This document shows positions 35,499-43,586 of a stretch of 64,000 bases of DNA, piece after piece; positions within the stretch are counted from its first letter, which is position 1; each line of letters begins with the position of its first letter. Under the pieces are notes generated by a model. It had not been told where the DNA came from, did not search any database, and saw only the letters and a program-made list of their open reading frames with translations. A program made the translations under genes and the position numbers. This stretch comes from Dehalogenimonas sp. 4OHTPN (GTDB lineage: Bacteria; Chloroflexota; Dehalococcoidia; Dehalococcoidales; Dehalococcoidaceae), in assembly GCF_040448695.1 (NCBI RefSeq), contig NZ_CP159307.1, forward strand, positions 1,116,001 through 1,180,000, in the 5' to 3' direction.

Positions 35499-36187
35499 AT
35501 CGACAACAGGTTCAAATTACCGGTGAGTATCAGCACTCCCACCCCAACCATGGCGATACCGCCAATGATGTAGAACCAGATGGTGAAGCGGGTTATGCGC
35601 CTCAGCAGCGGTAACGCGGAGCCGATGGCCAGCCCAATAGCTAGGAACGGTATGCCCAACCCTAGGGAATAAACCAGGAGCAGCCCGCTGCCCTGCCAAA
35701 CCGTCTCGCTGGCCAGCGACAGCGTCAGGATGCTACCCAGGATGGGGCTGACGCAGGGTGTCCAGGCGAAGGTGAAGATGGCGCCGGTTAGGAAAGATCG
35801 GGCATAGTTTCCGGTCCCGGCCGATATGTGCAGGCGCTTTTCGAAGTTGAGCTGGGGGAAACGGGTTGCCGCCAGCATGTAGGCACCCAGAAGCAACAGC
35901 AGCGATCCCGTGCCCCACCGCACCGCCGCCGAGTCTGGGCTGATGAATGTTCCAGTTAAACCAGCAAGTGCGCCTAGCCCGGCGAAAACAACAGTAAATC
36001 CAAGGACGAAGCTCAGCGAGTGAAGAAAGAACCTTGATCTTTTTAATGAATGAACCTTCTCAGGATCCAGGAAGTCAGCTCCGGCCAACGCAGCCAGGTA
36101 AACCGGCACCATCGGAAGAACACACGGGGATAGGAACGAAAGTATGCCGCCGCCAAAGGCAGTCAAAATATCTACGTTCTCCATCAA
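35495..36187 (-). CDS. ccdA: CcdA-type thiol-disulfide electron carrier
   Basis: 230 residues with six hydrophobic helices. The first conserved Cys is in GGGILSFLSPCVLPMVPVYLAALAG, the second in IFTFAWTPCVSPILGSIL. CcdA passes electrons across the membrane to extracytoplasmic TlpA/CcsX-like proteins, here the adjacent lipoprotein. It is the first gene of a two-gene operon with an extended -10 promoter just upstream. Confidence 0.93.
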   Translation of the reverse strand: MMENVDILTAFGGGILSFLSPCVLPMVPVYLAALAGADFLDPEKVHSLKRSRFFLHSLSFVLGFTVVFAGLGALAGLTGTFISPDSAAVRWGTGSLLLLLGAYMLAATRFPQLNFEKRLHISAGTGNYARSFLTGAIFTFAWTPCVSPILGSILTLSLASETVWQGSGLLLVYSLGLGIPFLAIGLAIGSALPLLRRITRFTIWFYIIGGIAMVGVGVLILTGNLNLLSI

Positions 36188-36195
36188 GGACTCTA

Positions 36196-36204
36196 ATTAT
36201 AACA
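36196..36204 (-). promoter_or_regulatory. Extended -10 promoter of ccdA
   Basis: The minus strand reads TGTTATAAT, with no recognisable -35. The same nine bases occur upstream of the hdrD-like gene at 54162-54170. Confidence 0.5.
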
Positions 36205-36346
36205 CAGTGAAAACTTCATCCTCCGGCGTCGTAGTTTGCCGGTTGGTTTGTCATGCTTTCACTTATCCAGGATGACAGGTGATGTTTGTTCGTGTATACT
36301 TCCATAACTGCTCAATAGTGTCCTTGTGTTGGGAGGATTTAAAGAT

Positions 36347-37090
36347 TTGAAGGTTTATCACATAGCATATGAGCCATCGTATGAATCGGTGGATATCCAC
36401 ATCTGGACCAAGTGTACGCTGGATTGCCGGGCGTGTTATACGAACTGGGAACTCTATGATTTCAGTCTTTACGATGACGCGACCACAGAGATTATGAACC
36501 GGGAGCGCCAGACGCCTCCAGATAAATTCCTCACATATGACGAGGTGATTAATCTTCTCACACCTCTTAAGATCAAGTATGCGGTATTCATGGGTACAGA
36601 AGCGGCGCTGGATCCTGAATTACCCAGGCTGACAAAAGAGCTTCATGAGAAGTGGCGTTCTTATAACATCCTGCTCACTAACGGGATCGTGATGCCCGAC
36701 TTAACCGATATCGATCAAGTGATCTTTAGTATCAAGGCTTTCTCCGAAGAAATTTATCGAAAATATACCGGGCGAAACAATAAGTCAGCGTTGAAGAACT
36801 TCGCCGAAATCGCCCGAATGGGCAAGAACCTGCACGCAGAAGTAGTTCTGATACCAGAACTTATAGAAGCTGGAGAAATTGAAAAAGTTGCTGAATTTGT
36901 CGCCTCTATTGATCCAAATATCCCCTTCCGAATCGATGCATATTTTCCTGTTCCGGAATGCCCGTGGCGGGCTGCTTCGAATACCGAGGTGGAATATGCG
37001 GCTGAATTGGCTAAAAAGCATATGAAGCAGGTGACAATCCTCACATTGGATATGAAGCGGATCGGCGATAAAGCGGTGCGTATTTTTTAG
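36347..37090 (+). CDS. Radical SAM protein of unknown function
   Basis: 247 residues from TTG 36347, placed 10 bases after a strong GGGAGG RBS; the TTG at 36326 lies before that RBS and is rejected. The CX3CX2C cluster motif is CTLDCRACYTNW near the N-terminus, followed by FMGTEAALDPELPRLTKEL, NILLTNGIV, QVIFSIKAF and EVVLIPELIEAGEIEKV, the order of an anaerobic ribonucleotide-reductase/pyruvate-formate-lyase activase-like core. No SPASM domain. The substrate is unknown, and no adjacent target protein is seen. A strong terminator follows, so it is probably monocistronic. Confidence 0.8.
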   Translation: MKVYHIAYEPSYESVDIHIWTKCTLDCRACYTNWELYDFSLYDDATTEIMNRERQTPPDKFLTYDEVINLLTPLKIKYAVFMGTEAALDPELPRLTKELHEKWRSYNILLTNGIVMPDLTDIDQVIFSIKAFSEEIYRKYTGRNNKSALKNFAEIARMGKNLHAEVVLIPELIEAGEIEKVAEFVASIDPNIPFRIDAYFPVPECPWRAASNTEVEYAAELAKKHMKQVTILTLDMKRIGDKAVRIF

Positions 37091-37113
37091 GTACAGTTAC
37101 CCTGAAATAAGTC

Positions 37114-37147
37114 AAGCGTGAGGCACGATAAATCGTGCCTCACGCTT
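37114..37147 (+). terminator. Terminator after the radical SAM gene
   Basis: A perfect 16-bp stem, AAGCGTGAGGCACGAT and its complement, around an AA loop. The T run after it is short, so it may also act as a boundary hairpin before the riboswitch. Confidence 0.72.
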
Positions 37148-37299
37148 ATTTAGAGCGTTATTTTTCTTCGACTTCCTTGACAGGGGATCATAACCAGCGT
37201 ATCATTGTAATCAAGTATACAGTATTGTAGTTAAGGCAGATTGATTGTGAACCGTCCAGTATGAATGACCCAATCATGTGAACCAGGGTAGTCCGAAAA

Positions 37300-37430
37300 C
37301 GTTTCGAACTAACGGGTGCAAGTCCGGTGAAAGTCCGGCACAGTACCGCCTGCTGTAACTTCGATGTACTCGGAGGAGTCAGAACCCCGGCTCTGGGCAA
37401 AGGTTCTCCGCGGATGAAGGAGGCAGGAAA
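37300..37430 (+). promoter_or_regulatory. Cobalamin riboswitch upstream of btuF
   Basis: The conserved core is AGTCCGGTGAAAGTCCGG followed by GCACAGTACCGCCTGCTGTAAC (about 37321-37359). A B12-box-like GAGTCAGAACCCCGGCTC (37376-37393) is diverged from the consensus. No terminator hairpin follows, so control may act on translation of btuF, whose start is 70 bases away. The edges are approximate. Confidence 0.75.
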
Positions 37431-37500
37431 TGTTTGACGCAAAATAAGCAAACTTGTCGGCAGTGAGTATAGATGATTCTTGAAATATTTGAGGTAATTA

Positions 37501-38526
37501 ATGTTCATGGGTAAGATATTTTCTAAACGACTTAACGAAATAAGAATCAGCACAGGTTTCCTCCTAATCTCCATTATCCTTGCTCTAAGTATTTTACCGG
37601 GGTGCGCAGAACCCGGCAGTGCAACAACACCTTCAACTACGCCTGCGACCCAAGAACCAGCAGTTACATACCCTCTGACCATAAAAGATGGAACTCGCGA
37701 TTCAAAAGGAGTGACAGTCGGACGCGAGATGACTTTCACGAGCGCCCCGCAGCGCATCGTTTCACTAGCCCCTTCAAATACAGAGATTGTCTATGCGCTT
37801 GGACTCGGTGATAAACTAGTAGGTAACACCACATACTGCGATTATCCCGAAGCAGCTAAGAGTATCGCCAAAGTCGGCGGTTACTCTACTGTAGAAGTGG
37901 AGAAGATTGTTGCTCTAAAGCCTGACTTAATTCTGGCGGCTAATATTCATGCAGCCAAGGTTGTGCCACAGTTGATCAGCCTTAATCTTCCGGTTTTCGT
38001 TGTCGATCCCAGAAGTCTGCAGGACGTCCTCGATTCCATCACCCTTGTTGGCAGGGTAACGAATGTTCAGGCCAAAGCGGCTGATGTTGTTAAAACCATG
38101 AACGATAGGATAAACGCGGTCAAAGCTAAGACTGCAATCCTGCCAGATGCTCAAAGAGTGCGCACACTGATGCTGATTTGGCACGACCCGCCGATGACCG
38201 TTGGTCCAAACACCTTTATGTTTGAACTTATTCAACTGGCAGGGGGAACATCAGTCTCAAAAGGTATGGCAGATGGTTTTCCGACGATGGGGCTTGAATC
38301 GATTATCTCAGCCGATCCACAAGTGGTAATCACCACTGGTATGGGCGGAGCTGAGAACCTAACATTACAGTACATCAAGAATGAGCCAAGGCTAAAAGAT
38401 ATCCCGGCCCGCAAAGATGGCCGGGTTTATGAGGTTAACCAGGACTGGACGAACCGCATGGGACCGCGTGTCGTCGATGGCTTGGAAGCCATGGCGAAAT
38501 TGATCCATCCAGAACTCTTCAAGTGA
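37501..38526 (+). CDS. btuF: Corrinoid ABC transporter substrate-binding lipoprotein
   Basis: 341 residues; ATG 37507 is an equal alternative. The signal peptide has a lipobox (SILPGC) and a Thr/Pro-rich linker. The binding domain is of the PBP type III (BtuF/FhuD) family: QRIVSLAPSNTEIVYALGLGDKLVGNTTYCDYPEAA, VEKIVALKPDLILA, and a C-terminal ADPQVVITTGMGG...NEPRLKDIPA. It captures corrinoids outside the cell for BtuCD. The cobalamin riboswitch upstream means it should be repressed when corrinoid is plentiful. It is the first gene of an operon running to cobD. Confidence 0.93.
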   Translation: MFMGKIFSKRLNEIRISTGFLLISIILALSILPGCAEPGSATTPSTTPATQEPAVTYPLTIKDGTRDSKGVTVGREMTFTSAPQRIVSLAPSNTEIVYALGLGDKLVGNTTYCDYPEAAKSIAKVGGYSTVEVEKIVALKPDLILAANIHAAKVVPQLISLNLPVFVVDPRSLQDVLDSITLVGRVTNVQAKAADVVKTMNDRINAVKAKTAILPDAQRVRTLMLIWHDPPMTVGPNTFMFELIQLAGGTSVSKGMADGFPTMGLESIISADPQVVITTGMGGAENLTLQYIKNEPRLKDIPARKDGRVYEVNQDWTNRMGPRVVDGLEAMAKLIHPELFK

Positions 38527-38534
38527 ATCACATA

Positions 38535-38570
38535 GGTTGGATGGCCAGCTTCGAAGCTGGCTATCCAACC
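38535..38570 (+). repeat. Intercistronic hairpin between btuF and btuC
   Basis: A 36-base nearly perfect palindrome: GGTTGGATGGCCAGCTTC and its complement, one mismatch, and no T run. In ABC operons such hairpins often stabilise the upstream binding-protein message. That role here is inferred. Confidence 0.65.
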
Positions 38571-38581
38571 CCTCCGGGAGT

Positions 38582-39670
38582 ATGATGGTTTCTAGCGAGG
38601 CGACCGGCATAAAAGAAAAGCATAATTCGCCAACATTAGCCGTGAAATGGCGCAGCCGCCTAATCAGTATGGGAATTTTGTTGAGCGGGTTATTACTACT
38701 CGCGGCGTTCGCCACTACTATCGGCAGCGTTAAAATACCGCTTGGTACTACATTCGGTATTCTTCTCGACAAACTACCGTTCATTAATATTGACCAGACC
38801 TGGTCCGATTCGACGGCGACCATCATCAGCCAGATCCGTTTACCAAGGGTAATACTCGCCGGGGTTGTCGGTATAGCTTTATCGGTAGCCGGAGCGACCT
38901 ATCAAGGACTTTTCCGAAATCCCCTTGCCGACCCCTACCTGATTGGAGTAGCTCAAGGAGCAGCTCTTGGCGCCGCGGTGGGCTTTGTAATACCAACGGT
39001 TTTTCCAGGTCTAGAGTTCAGCATTGTTCCCATTTTTGCCGCTTTGGGCGCTTTGATAACGGTATTGATCGTCTATACCCTTGCTCGCGTCGGTGCAGCC
39101 ATTCCCGTAACGACGTTAATTTTAGCCGGTGTCGCTGTCGGTTCGCTTCTAATGGCTTTGGTGTCATATGTCATCACTATCAGCGGCGATAAAATCCAGG
39201 GAATTGTCTTTTGGATGATGGGGAGTTTTTCGCTATCCCAATGGAGTGAAGTTCAAATAGCTTTGCCAGTAGTTATCGCCGGCAGCGCTTTTATCTTCCT
39301 GTTCGCACGCTCTTTAAACATAATCCAGCTTGGTGAAGACCAGGCAAAACAACTCGGGGTGGACGTCGAGAAGCTAAAGTTGCTCCTGCTAACCGCGGCG
39401 ACTCTAATCACCGCCGCGGCGGTGTCTTTTGTCGGCATCATCGGCTTTGTCGGTATTATTATTCCTCATGCTGTACGTCTAATTTGGGGAGCCGATTACC
39501 GTTTTCTACTGCCTTTTTCGGCTCTTGTGGGGGCTATATTTCTAATCACTGCCGATATCATCTCCCGGACCATAGCGCCATCTGAAATACCAATAGGCAT
39601 TATTACCGCATTATGCGGCGCCCCATTTTTCCTCTATCTATTACGAAAACGGACCCAGGTACTTTTTTAA
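38582..39670 (+). CDS. btuC: Corrinoid ABC transporter permease
   Basis: 362 residues from ATG 38582 (or 38585), after GGGAG. The frame open from 38537 overlaps the hairpin and is rejected. A FecCD-family permease with about ten helices: ISQIRLPRVILAGVVGIALSVAGATYQGLFRNPLADPYLIG near the N-terminus, the GQAKQLGV-like coupling loop (LGEDQAKQLGVDVEKLK), and FVGIIGFVGIIIPHAVRLIWGADYRFLLP. With BtuD and BtuF it imports corrinoids. It is translated just before btuD, with a single base between. Confidence 0.94.
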   Translation: MMVSSEATGIKEKHNSPTLAVKWRSRLISMGILLSGLLLLAAFATTIGSVKIPLGTTFGILLDKLPFINIDQTWSDSTATIISQIRLPRVILAGVVGIALSVAGATYQGLFRNPLADPYLIGVAQGAALGAAVGFVIPTVFPGLEFSIVPIFAALGALITVLIVYTLARVGAAIPVTTLILAGVAVGSLLMALVSYVITISGDKIQGIVFWMMGSFSLSQWSEVQIALPVVIAGSAFIFLFARSLNIIQLGEDQAKQLGVDVEKLKLLLLTAATLITAAAVSFVGIIGFVGIIIPHAVRLIWGADYRFLLPFSALVGAIFLITADIISRTIAPSEIPIGIITALCGAPFFLYLLRKRTQVLF

Positions 39671-39671
39671 G

Positions 39672-40481
39672 ATGAAAACTCTTGAAGCCCATAACCTGAC
39701 TTTAGCTTATGGAACTAAAGAAGTAGTCCATAACATGAGCTTCCAGGCAGTTCCCGGCGAAATGGTCGGCCTTGTTGGACCGAATGGATCCGGCAAATCC
39801 ACCATAATCAAAGCATTGTGCCGTGTTCTTAACCCCAGAGAAGGATGGGTCAAAGCGAATGGGCACGATATCGCTAAAATGCACCGGCGAGAAATGGCTA
39901 AACTAATCAGCGTTGTGCCGCAGACACCAGTACTTCCCAGCGCCTTCACCGCATTTGAAATCGTACTTATGGGCCGCAATCCTCACCTGGGGACGTTCCA
40001 ATATGAAAGTAGCCGCGACCTATCCATTGCGTGGCAGGCAATGGAACGTTGCGGTGTACAGCAGTTTGCCGACCGCCGTATTTCTGAACTCTCCGGCGGA
40101 GAAATCCAGTCTGTAGTCATCGCACGAGCGCTAGCCCAGGAAACTGAATGTATTCTCCTTGACGAGCCTACAGCTAATTTGGATATCGGGCGTCAGATTG
40201 AAGTGCTCGATCTGCTGAAAGAAGAATGTCATCGAAGGAATCTTACCGTCATCGCCGCAATCCATGATCTGAATTTAGCAGCCCATTATTGCGAAAAACT
40301 GGTACTTATCAAAAAAGGAACTCTCTTCGCTTTCGGCAACCCCCGAGAGGTAATTACCACGGATAATATTTGTCAGGTCTACGGTCAGGGCAGCTACGTT
40401 CATACTCATCCATTGTCCGGCCTGCCGGCAGTCTTGCCCAAGGTCAGTAATCTCAAGGACAACAATAAATGCGCGATTTAG
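39672..40481 (+). CDS. btuD: Corrinoid ABC transporter ATPase
   Basis: 269 residues. Walker A GPNGSGKST (36-44), Q-loop VVPQTPVLP, signature LSGGEIQSV, Walker B CILLDEPTANLD and the H-loop His in AAIHDLN. It energises BtuC. At its C-terminus a short extension (QVYGQGSYVHTHPLSGLPAVLPKV) is common in this iron/corrinoid subfamily. cbiZ follows 11 bases later. Confidence 0.95.
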   Translation: MKTLEAHNLTLAYGTKEVVHNMSFQAVPGEMVGLVGPNGSGKSTIIKALCRVLNPREGWVKANGHDIAKMHRREMAKLISVVPQTPVLPSAFTAFEIVLMGRNPHLGTFQYESSRDLSIAWQAMERCGVQQFADRRISELSGGEIQSVVIARALAQETECILLDEPTANLDIGRQIEVLDLLKEECHRRNLTVIAAIHDLNLAAHYCEKLVLIKKGTLFAFGNPREVITTDNICQVYGQGSYVHTHPLSGLPAVLPKVSNLKDNNKCAI

Positions 40482-40492
40482 AGAGTACATAA

Positions 40493-41239
40493 ATGACATC
40501 TGAACACCGGAACGAAATCATAGGCTGCCTCCACGGCATCTCTGCCGAGATAATTCATCACCATGCCTGGGGAGTGTCATCCAACGCTTTACTTCTTCAC
40601 CTCCCCGAACCCGCGAGAACGCTTTCCGGGCTCCAGGGCTACCGTAAAGTATCCGTGGTAGCTAACTATCATATACCACAACCGCTCTGGACAAAGCTGC
40701 ATGATCCATCAATTGATTGGAGGGGTTATTTCCGCCAAGTCTTGAAAGCCAACTCCTGCGGCAAAAATTTGTCATTGGACAACGCCACAATTTTATCCAC
40801 AGGCGTCACCATGGAGCATTTGACCTGGAGCGAAGCTACAGATGGCGATCTCTGGGCTTTGGCATTTGTTACTGCTGGAGTTGAAGGAAATGCCCTAAGA
40901 GTTGGCGTTGACAGCGGCCGTCACCATAACCCGGTGGGTACTATAAACACTATCGTTTTCTGCAGTACCGAACTGACTCAGGCGGCAATGGCCGCGTCTT
41001 TCATCACGATCACAGAAGCTAAAGTGGTTGCTTTAGAAGACCTGGGAATACGCAGCAGTTATACCCCAGCCCTTCAAGCCACCGGCACCGGCACCGACCA
41101 AATTGTTACGGTTTCAGGCAAGACGGTAAAGTGTACATATGTCAGCGGACATACTAAAATAGGCGCGCTGATAGCCCGGGCGGTGACCGCCGCCACTAAA
41201 GAAGCCATCGTCAAGCGCCGCAAGGCCCTGTACAGCTAG
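40493..41239 (+). CDS. cbiZ: Adenosylcobinamide amidohydrolase CbiZ
   Basis: 248 residues. CbiZ hydrolyses the aminopropanol linkage of adenosylcobinamide or a corrinoid with an unsuitable lower ligand, giving adenosylcobyric acid for rebuilding. Family marks: NATILSTGVTMEHLTW, VTAGVEGNALRVGVDSG, GTINTIVF, ALQATGTGTDQIVTV and YVSGHTKIGALIARAV. Its place between the importer and cbiB/cobD is that expected for remodelling of scavenged corrinoids. No signal peptide. Confidence 0.94.
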   Translation: MTSEHRNEIIGCLHGISAEIIHHHAWGVSSNALLLHLPEPARTLSGLQGYRKVSVVANYHIPQPLWTKLHDPSIDWRGYFRQVLKANSCGKNLSLDNATILSTGVTMEHLTWSEATDGDLWALAFVTAGVEGNALRVGVDSGRHHNPVGTINTIVFCSTELTQAAMAASFITITEAKVVALEDLGIRSSYTPALQATGTGTDQIVTVSGKTVKCTYVSGHTKIGALIARAVTAATKEAIVKRRKALYS

Positions 41240-41248
41240 GAGTCCGCT

Positions 41249-42199
41249 TTGGACATTGTACTCATTTTGCTGGTGGCCCTCCTCATCGAGTTCGCCATCG
41301 GTGACCCGCCAAATGCTGTCCACCCAACGGCATGGTTCGGCAAGGCAATATATTTCTTTGAGAGATTCGGCTTCCGGGGCGGTAAAACCTACCAGTTTGT
41401 TTACGGCACGGTAGCAACGTTGTTCCTGGCAGCTGGCGGGGCCATGGCCGCCTGGTTTCTGACCGACTGGCTGAGAGAGATTAATTACGCCCTTTATATT
41501 ATCGTCAGCGGTGTCCTACTCAAGATGACCTTCAGTTTCGTTTATCTCCGTAAGACGGCGCTTCATATCAAGCGGCTGATAGAAAAAGACGAGACGCTGG
41601 ATAAGGCTCGCTTCGAGCTTCGGGCGCTGGTCTCCCGCGACACTTCGAAATTGCCGCGGCCGTATCTGGTCTCGGCCACCGTCGAATCCGTCTCGGAGAG
41701 CCTGTGCGACAGCCTGGTGTCGCCGCTGTTTTTTTTCGTGGTGGGCAGCCTGTTCGGAACGCTCGGCCTAGCGGCGGCCTTCGGCTTCCGGGTTGTTTCC
41801 ACCTTCGACAGCATGATCGGCTATCATGGCAAATACGAATATTTCGGCAAATTCCCGGCGCGGCTGGACGACGTCCTGAACTATATTCCAGCACGGCTTT
41901 CGGCGTTAGCCATCATCGCCGGTGCCTGGCTGACCAAGATGGAGGCCCGGCGGGCTTGGCGAGTCGCCAAGATTGACCACTTGAAGACCGAAAGCCCCAA
42001 CGCTGGCTGGCCGATGGCGGCGGCTGCCGGGGCCTTGGGCGTACAATTCGAGAAAATTGATCACTACCGGTTAGGCCGTATTGACCGCCCTATGACACCA
42101 GGGGTAATAGATGACTCGCTTCGGTTAATCAACTCCGCCACCCTGGTTTGGTTCATCATTTGCTTCGCCATCGGGGGGGTGCATATTGCTCTCTCCTAG
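41249..42199 (+). CDS. cbiB: Adenosylcobinamide-phosphate synthase CbiB
   Basis: 316 residues from TTG 41249. An integral membrane enzyme that attaches aminopropanol phosphate to adenosylcobyric acid. It starts VALLIEFAIGDPPNAVHPTAWFGKAI, the usual GDP.....HPV-like motif. It has four or five helices and contains the FRVVSTFDSMIGYHGKYEYFGKFPARLDDVLNYIPARLSA block that is strongly conserved. It undoes the CbiZ step using the product of the next gene, which it overlaps by 14 bases. Confidence 0.95.
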   Translation: MDIVLILLVALLIEFAIGDPPNAVHPTAWFGKAIYFFERFGFRGGKTYQFVYGTVATLFLAAGGAMAAWFLTDWLREINYALYIIVSGVLLKMTFSFVYLRKTALHIKRLIEKDETLDKARFELRALVSRDTSKLPRPYLVSATVESVSESLCDSLVSPLFFFVVGSLFGTLGLAAAFGFRVVSTFDSMIGYHGKYEYFGKFPARLDDVLNYIPARLSALAIIAGAWLTKMEARRAWRVAKIDHLKTESPNAGWPMAAAAGALGVQFEKIDHYRLGRIDRPMTPGVIDDSLRLINSATLVWFIICFAIGGVHIALS

Positions 42200-43259
42200 G
42201 CCTGAGGTCGCCGCGCTCAAATCCTGCTACCACGGCGGGCCGAATTATGCTGAGTTCGAGCGCCTGGGCATCCGTCCAGAAGAGGTCATCGATTTCAGTT
42301 CCAACTCAAACCCGTACCCCTTTAGGTTGGATTTTTCTATCGATGACGTGGTCATTGACCATTACCCCGATTCTGACTCAACAGACCTGCGCCGCCTCAT
42401 AGCCGCGGAAAATGGCGTCAAACCATCAAACGTCATCGTGGGCAGCGGCAGCATGGAGGTGATCAGGCTTATCGCTCAAGCATATTTGAGTCAGAGCGAC
42501 AGAGTCCTGATTTGCAAGCCAACTTTCGGCGAATACGAAATCGCTTGCCGAATCGCTGGTGCCCAAGTTATCGACTTATGGGCAGAAGAACGCTTCTGTT
42601 TTCGATTTGATGCCAGGCGCGTTGCAGCGCTGATTCAAAACCTTCAAACAAAAGCCGTATTTATTTGTAATCCCAACAACCCAACAGGACAATATCTTTC
42701 GCTTTCAGAAATTGAACATGTATTGGAAGTGAACCCTTCTTGTCTTTTAGTTCTTGATGAGGCGTATATAGCGTTCACCAAAAACTCATGGGACTCCATG
42801 GATTTGCATTCTCACCGCAATCTGGTAATCATACGCAGCATGACCAAAGATTACGCTTTAGCCGGCTTACGTCTAGGGTATGCTATCGCCGATGAGTCGA
42901 TTATTGCCAATTTAGAAAAGGTTAAACCGCCTTGGAATGTAAATGCGATCGCCCAGCGCGCCGGAATTCAAGCATTACGCGACAAAAGATATTTGAATAG
43001 GAGCGAGCGTTTGGTGAAGCGAGGGCGGGACTACTTGATTAACGAATTATCTGCTATGGGATTTCACATCGTACCAACAATGACAAATTTCTTTCTTATG
43101 GGTGTTGATGACGCGAAAATATTCAGATCAAAATTATTAATAAAAGGACTTATTGTACGCGACTGCACCTCTTTTGGGTTACCTCAGTATGTACGAATTG
43201 CTCCCCGAACTTTGCCAGAATGCCGACGTTTAGTTCATGCGATCAAATCCAGGGATTGA
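42186..43259 (+). CDS. cobD: L-threonine-O-3-phosphate decarboxylase-like aminotransferase (CobD)
   Basis: 357 residues from TTG 42186. A fold type I PLP enzyme related to HisC. SSNSNPYPF at the start, GSGSMEVIRLIAQAYL, NPNNPTGQY, LVLDEAYIAF and the PLP lysine in RSMTKDYALAGLRLGYAI. CobD makes (R)-1-aminopropan-2-ol phosphate for CbiB from threonine phosphate. HisC itself is the alternative, but overlap with cbiB decides for CobD. The last gene of the first corrinoid operon; a second riboswitch follows. Confidence 0.9.
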   Translation: MLSPRPEVAALKSCYHGGPNYAEFERLGIRPEEVIDFSSNSNPYPFRLDFSIDDVVIDHYPDSDSTDLRRLIAAENGVKPSNVIVGSGSMEVIRLIAQAYLSQSDRVLICKPTFGEYEIACRIAGAQVIDLWAEERFCFRFDARRVAALIQNLQTKAVFICNPNNPTGQYLSLSEIEHVLEVNPSCLLVLDEAYIAFTKNSWDSMDLHSHRNLVIIRSMTKDYALAGLRLGYAIADESIIANLEKVKPPWNVNAIAQRAGIQALRDKRYLNRSERLVKRGRDYLINELSAMGFHIVPTMTNFFLMGVDDAKIFRSKLLIKGLIVRDCTSFGLPQYVRIAPRTLPECRRLVHAIKSRD

Positions 43260-43297
43260 CATCATCCATCGAAAACGTTACAATAACTAACAATTGA

Positions 43298-43470
43298 ATA
43301 TGGGCTTACGGCGCTCGAATAGAGCTTAATTGGGAAGTCCGAGAGAATCGGACGCGGTCCCGCCGCTGTAACTGGTAACGAAACCGGCATTTAGCCACTG
43401 TTCCTAATCAGGATGGGAAGGCGCCGGGAATAGGCTTGAACCAGAAGCCAGAAGACCTGCCGTAGAAACA
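43298..43470 (+). promoter_or_regulatory. Cobalamin riboswitch upstream of the cobT-cobU operon
   Basis: Classic core ACGCGGTCCCGCCGCTGTAACT (43352-43373) and a textbook B12 box AGAAGCCAGAAGACCTGCC (43443-43461). The following GGTTCGGGA can pair with the left arm of the terminator at 43501, so ligand binding should decide between antiterminator and terminator. Confidence 0.92.
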
Positions 43471-43500
43471 ACGCCCTCGAGGAAGGGTTCGGGAGATGGT

Positions 43501-43538
43501 AAATCCCTGAACCGGTGCCGGTTCGGGGATTTGTTTTT
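43501..43538 (+). terminator. Riboswitch-controlled intrinsic terminator
   Basis: AAATCCCTGAACCGG pairs with CCGGTTCGGGGATTT around a TG loop, one mismatch, followed by GTTTTTTG. Confidence 0.85.
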
Positions 43539-43542
43539 TGAT

Positions 43543-43577
43543 TCCTCGGACTAGCATATGGTCCGGGGATTTTTATT
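43543..43577 (+). terminator. Second, weaker terminator hairpin in the same leader
   Basis: CCTCGGAC and GTCCGGGG pair around a TAGCATATG loop, and ATTTTTATTTT follows. It ends nine bases before the ATG at 43587. Confidence 0.62.
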
Positions 43578-43586
43578 TTACTAAAA

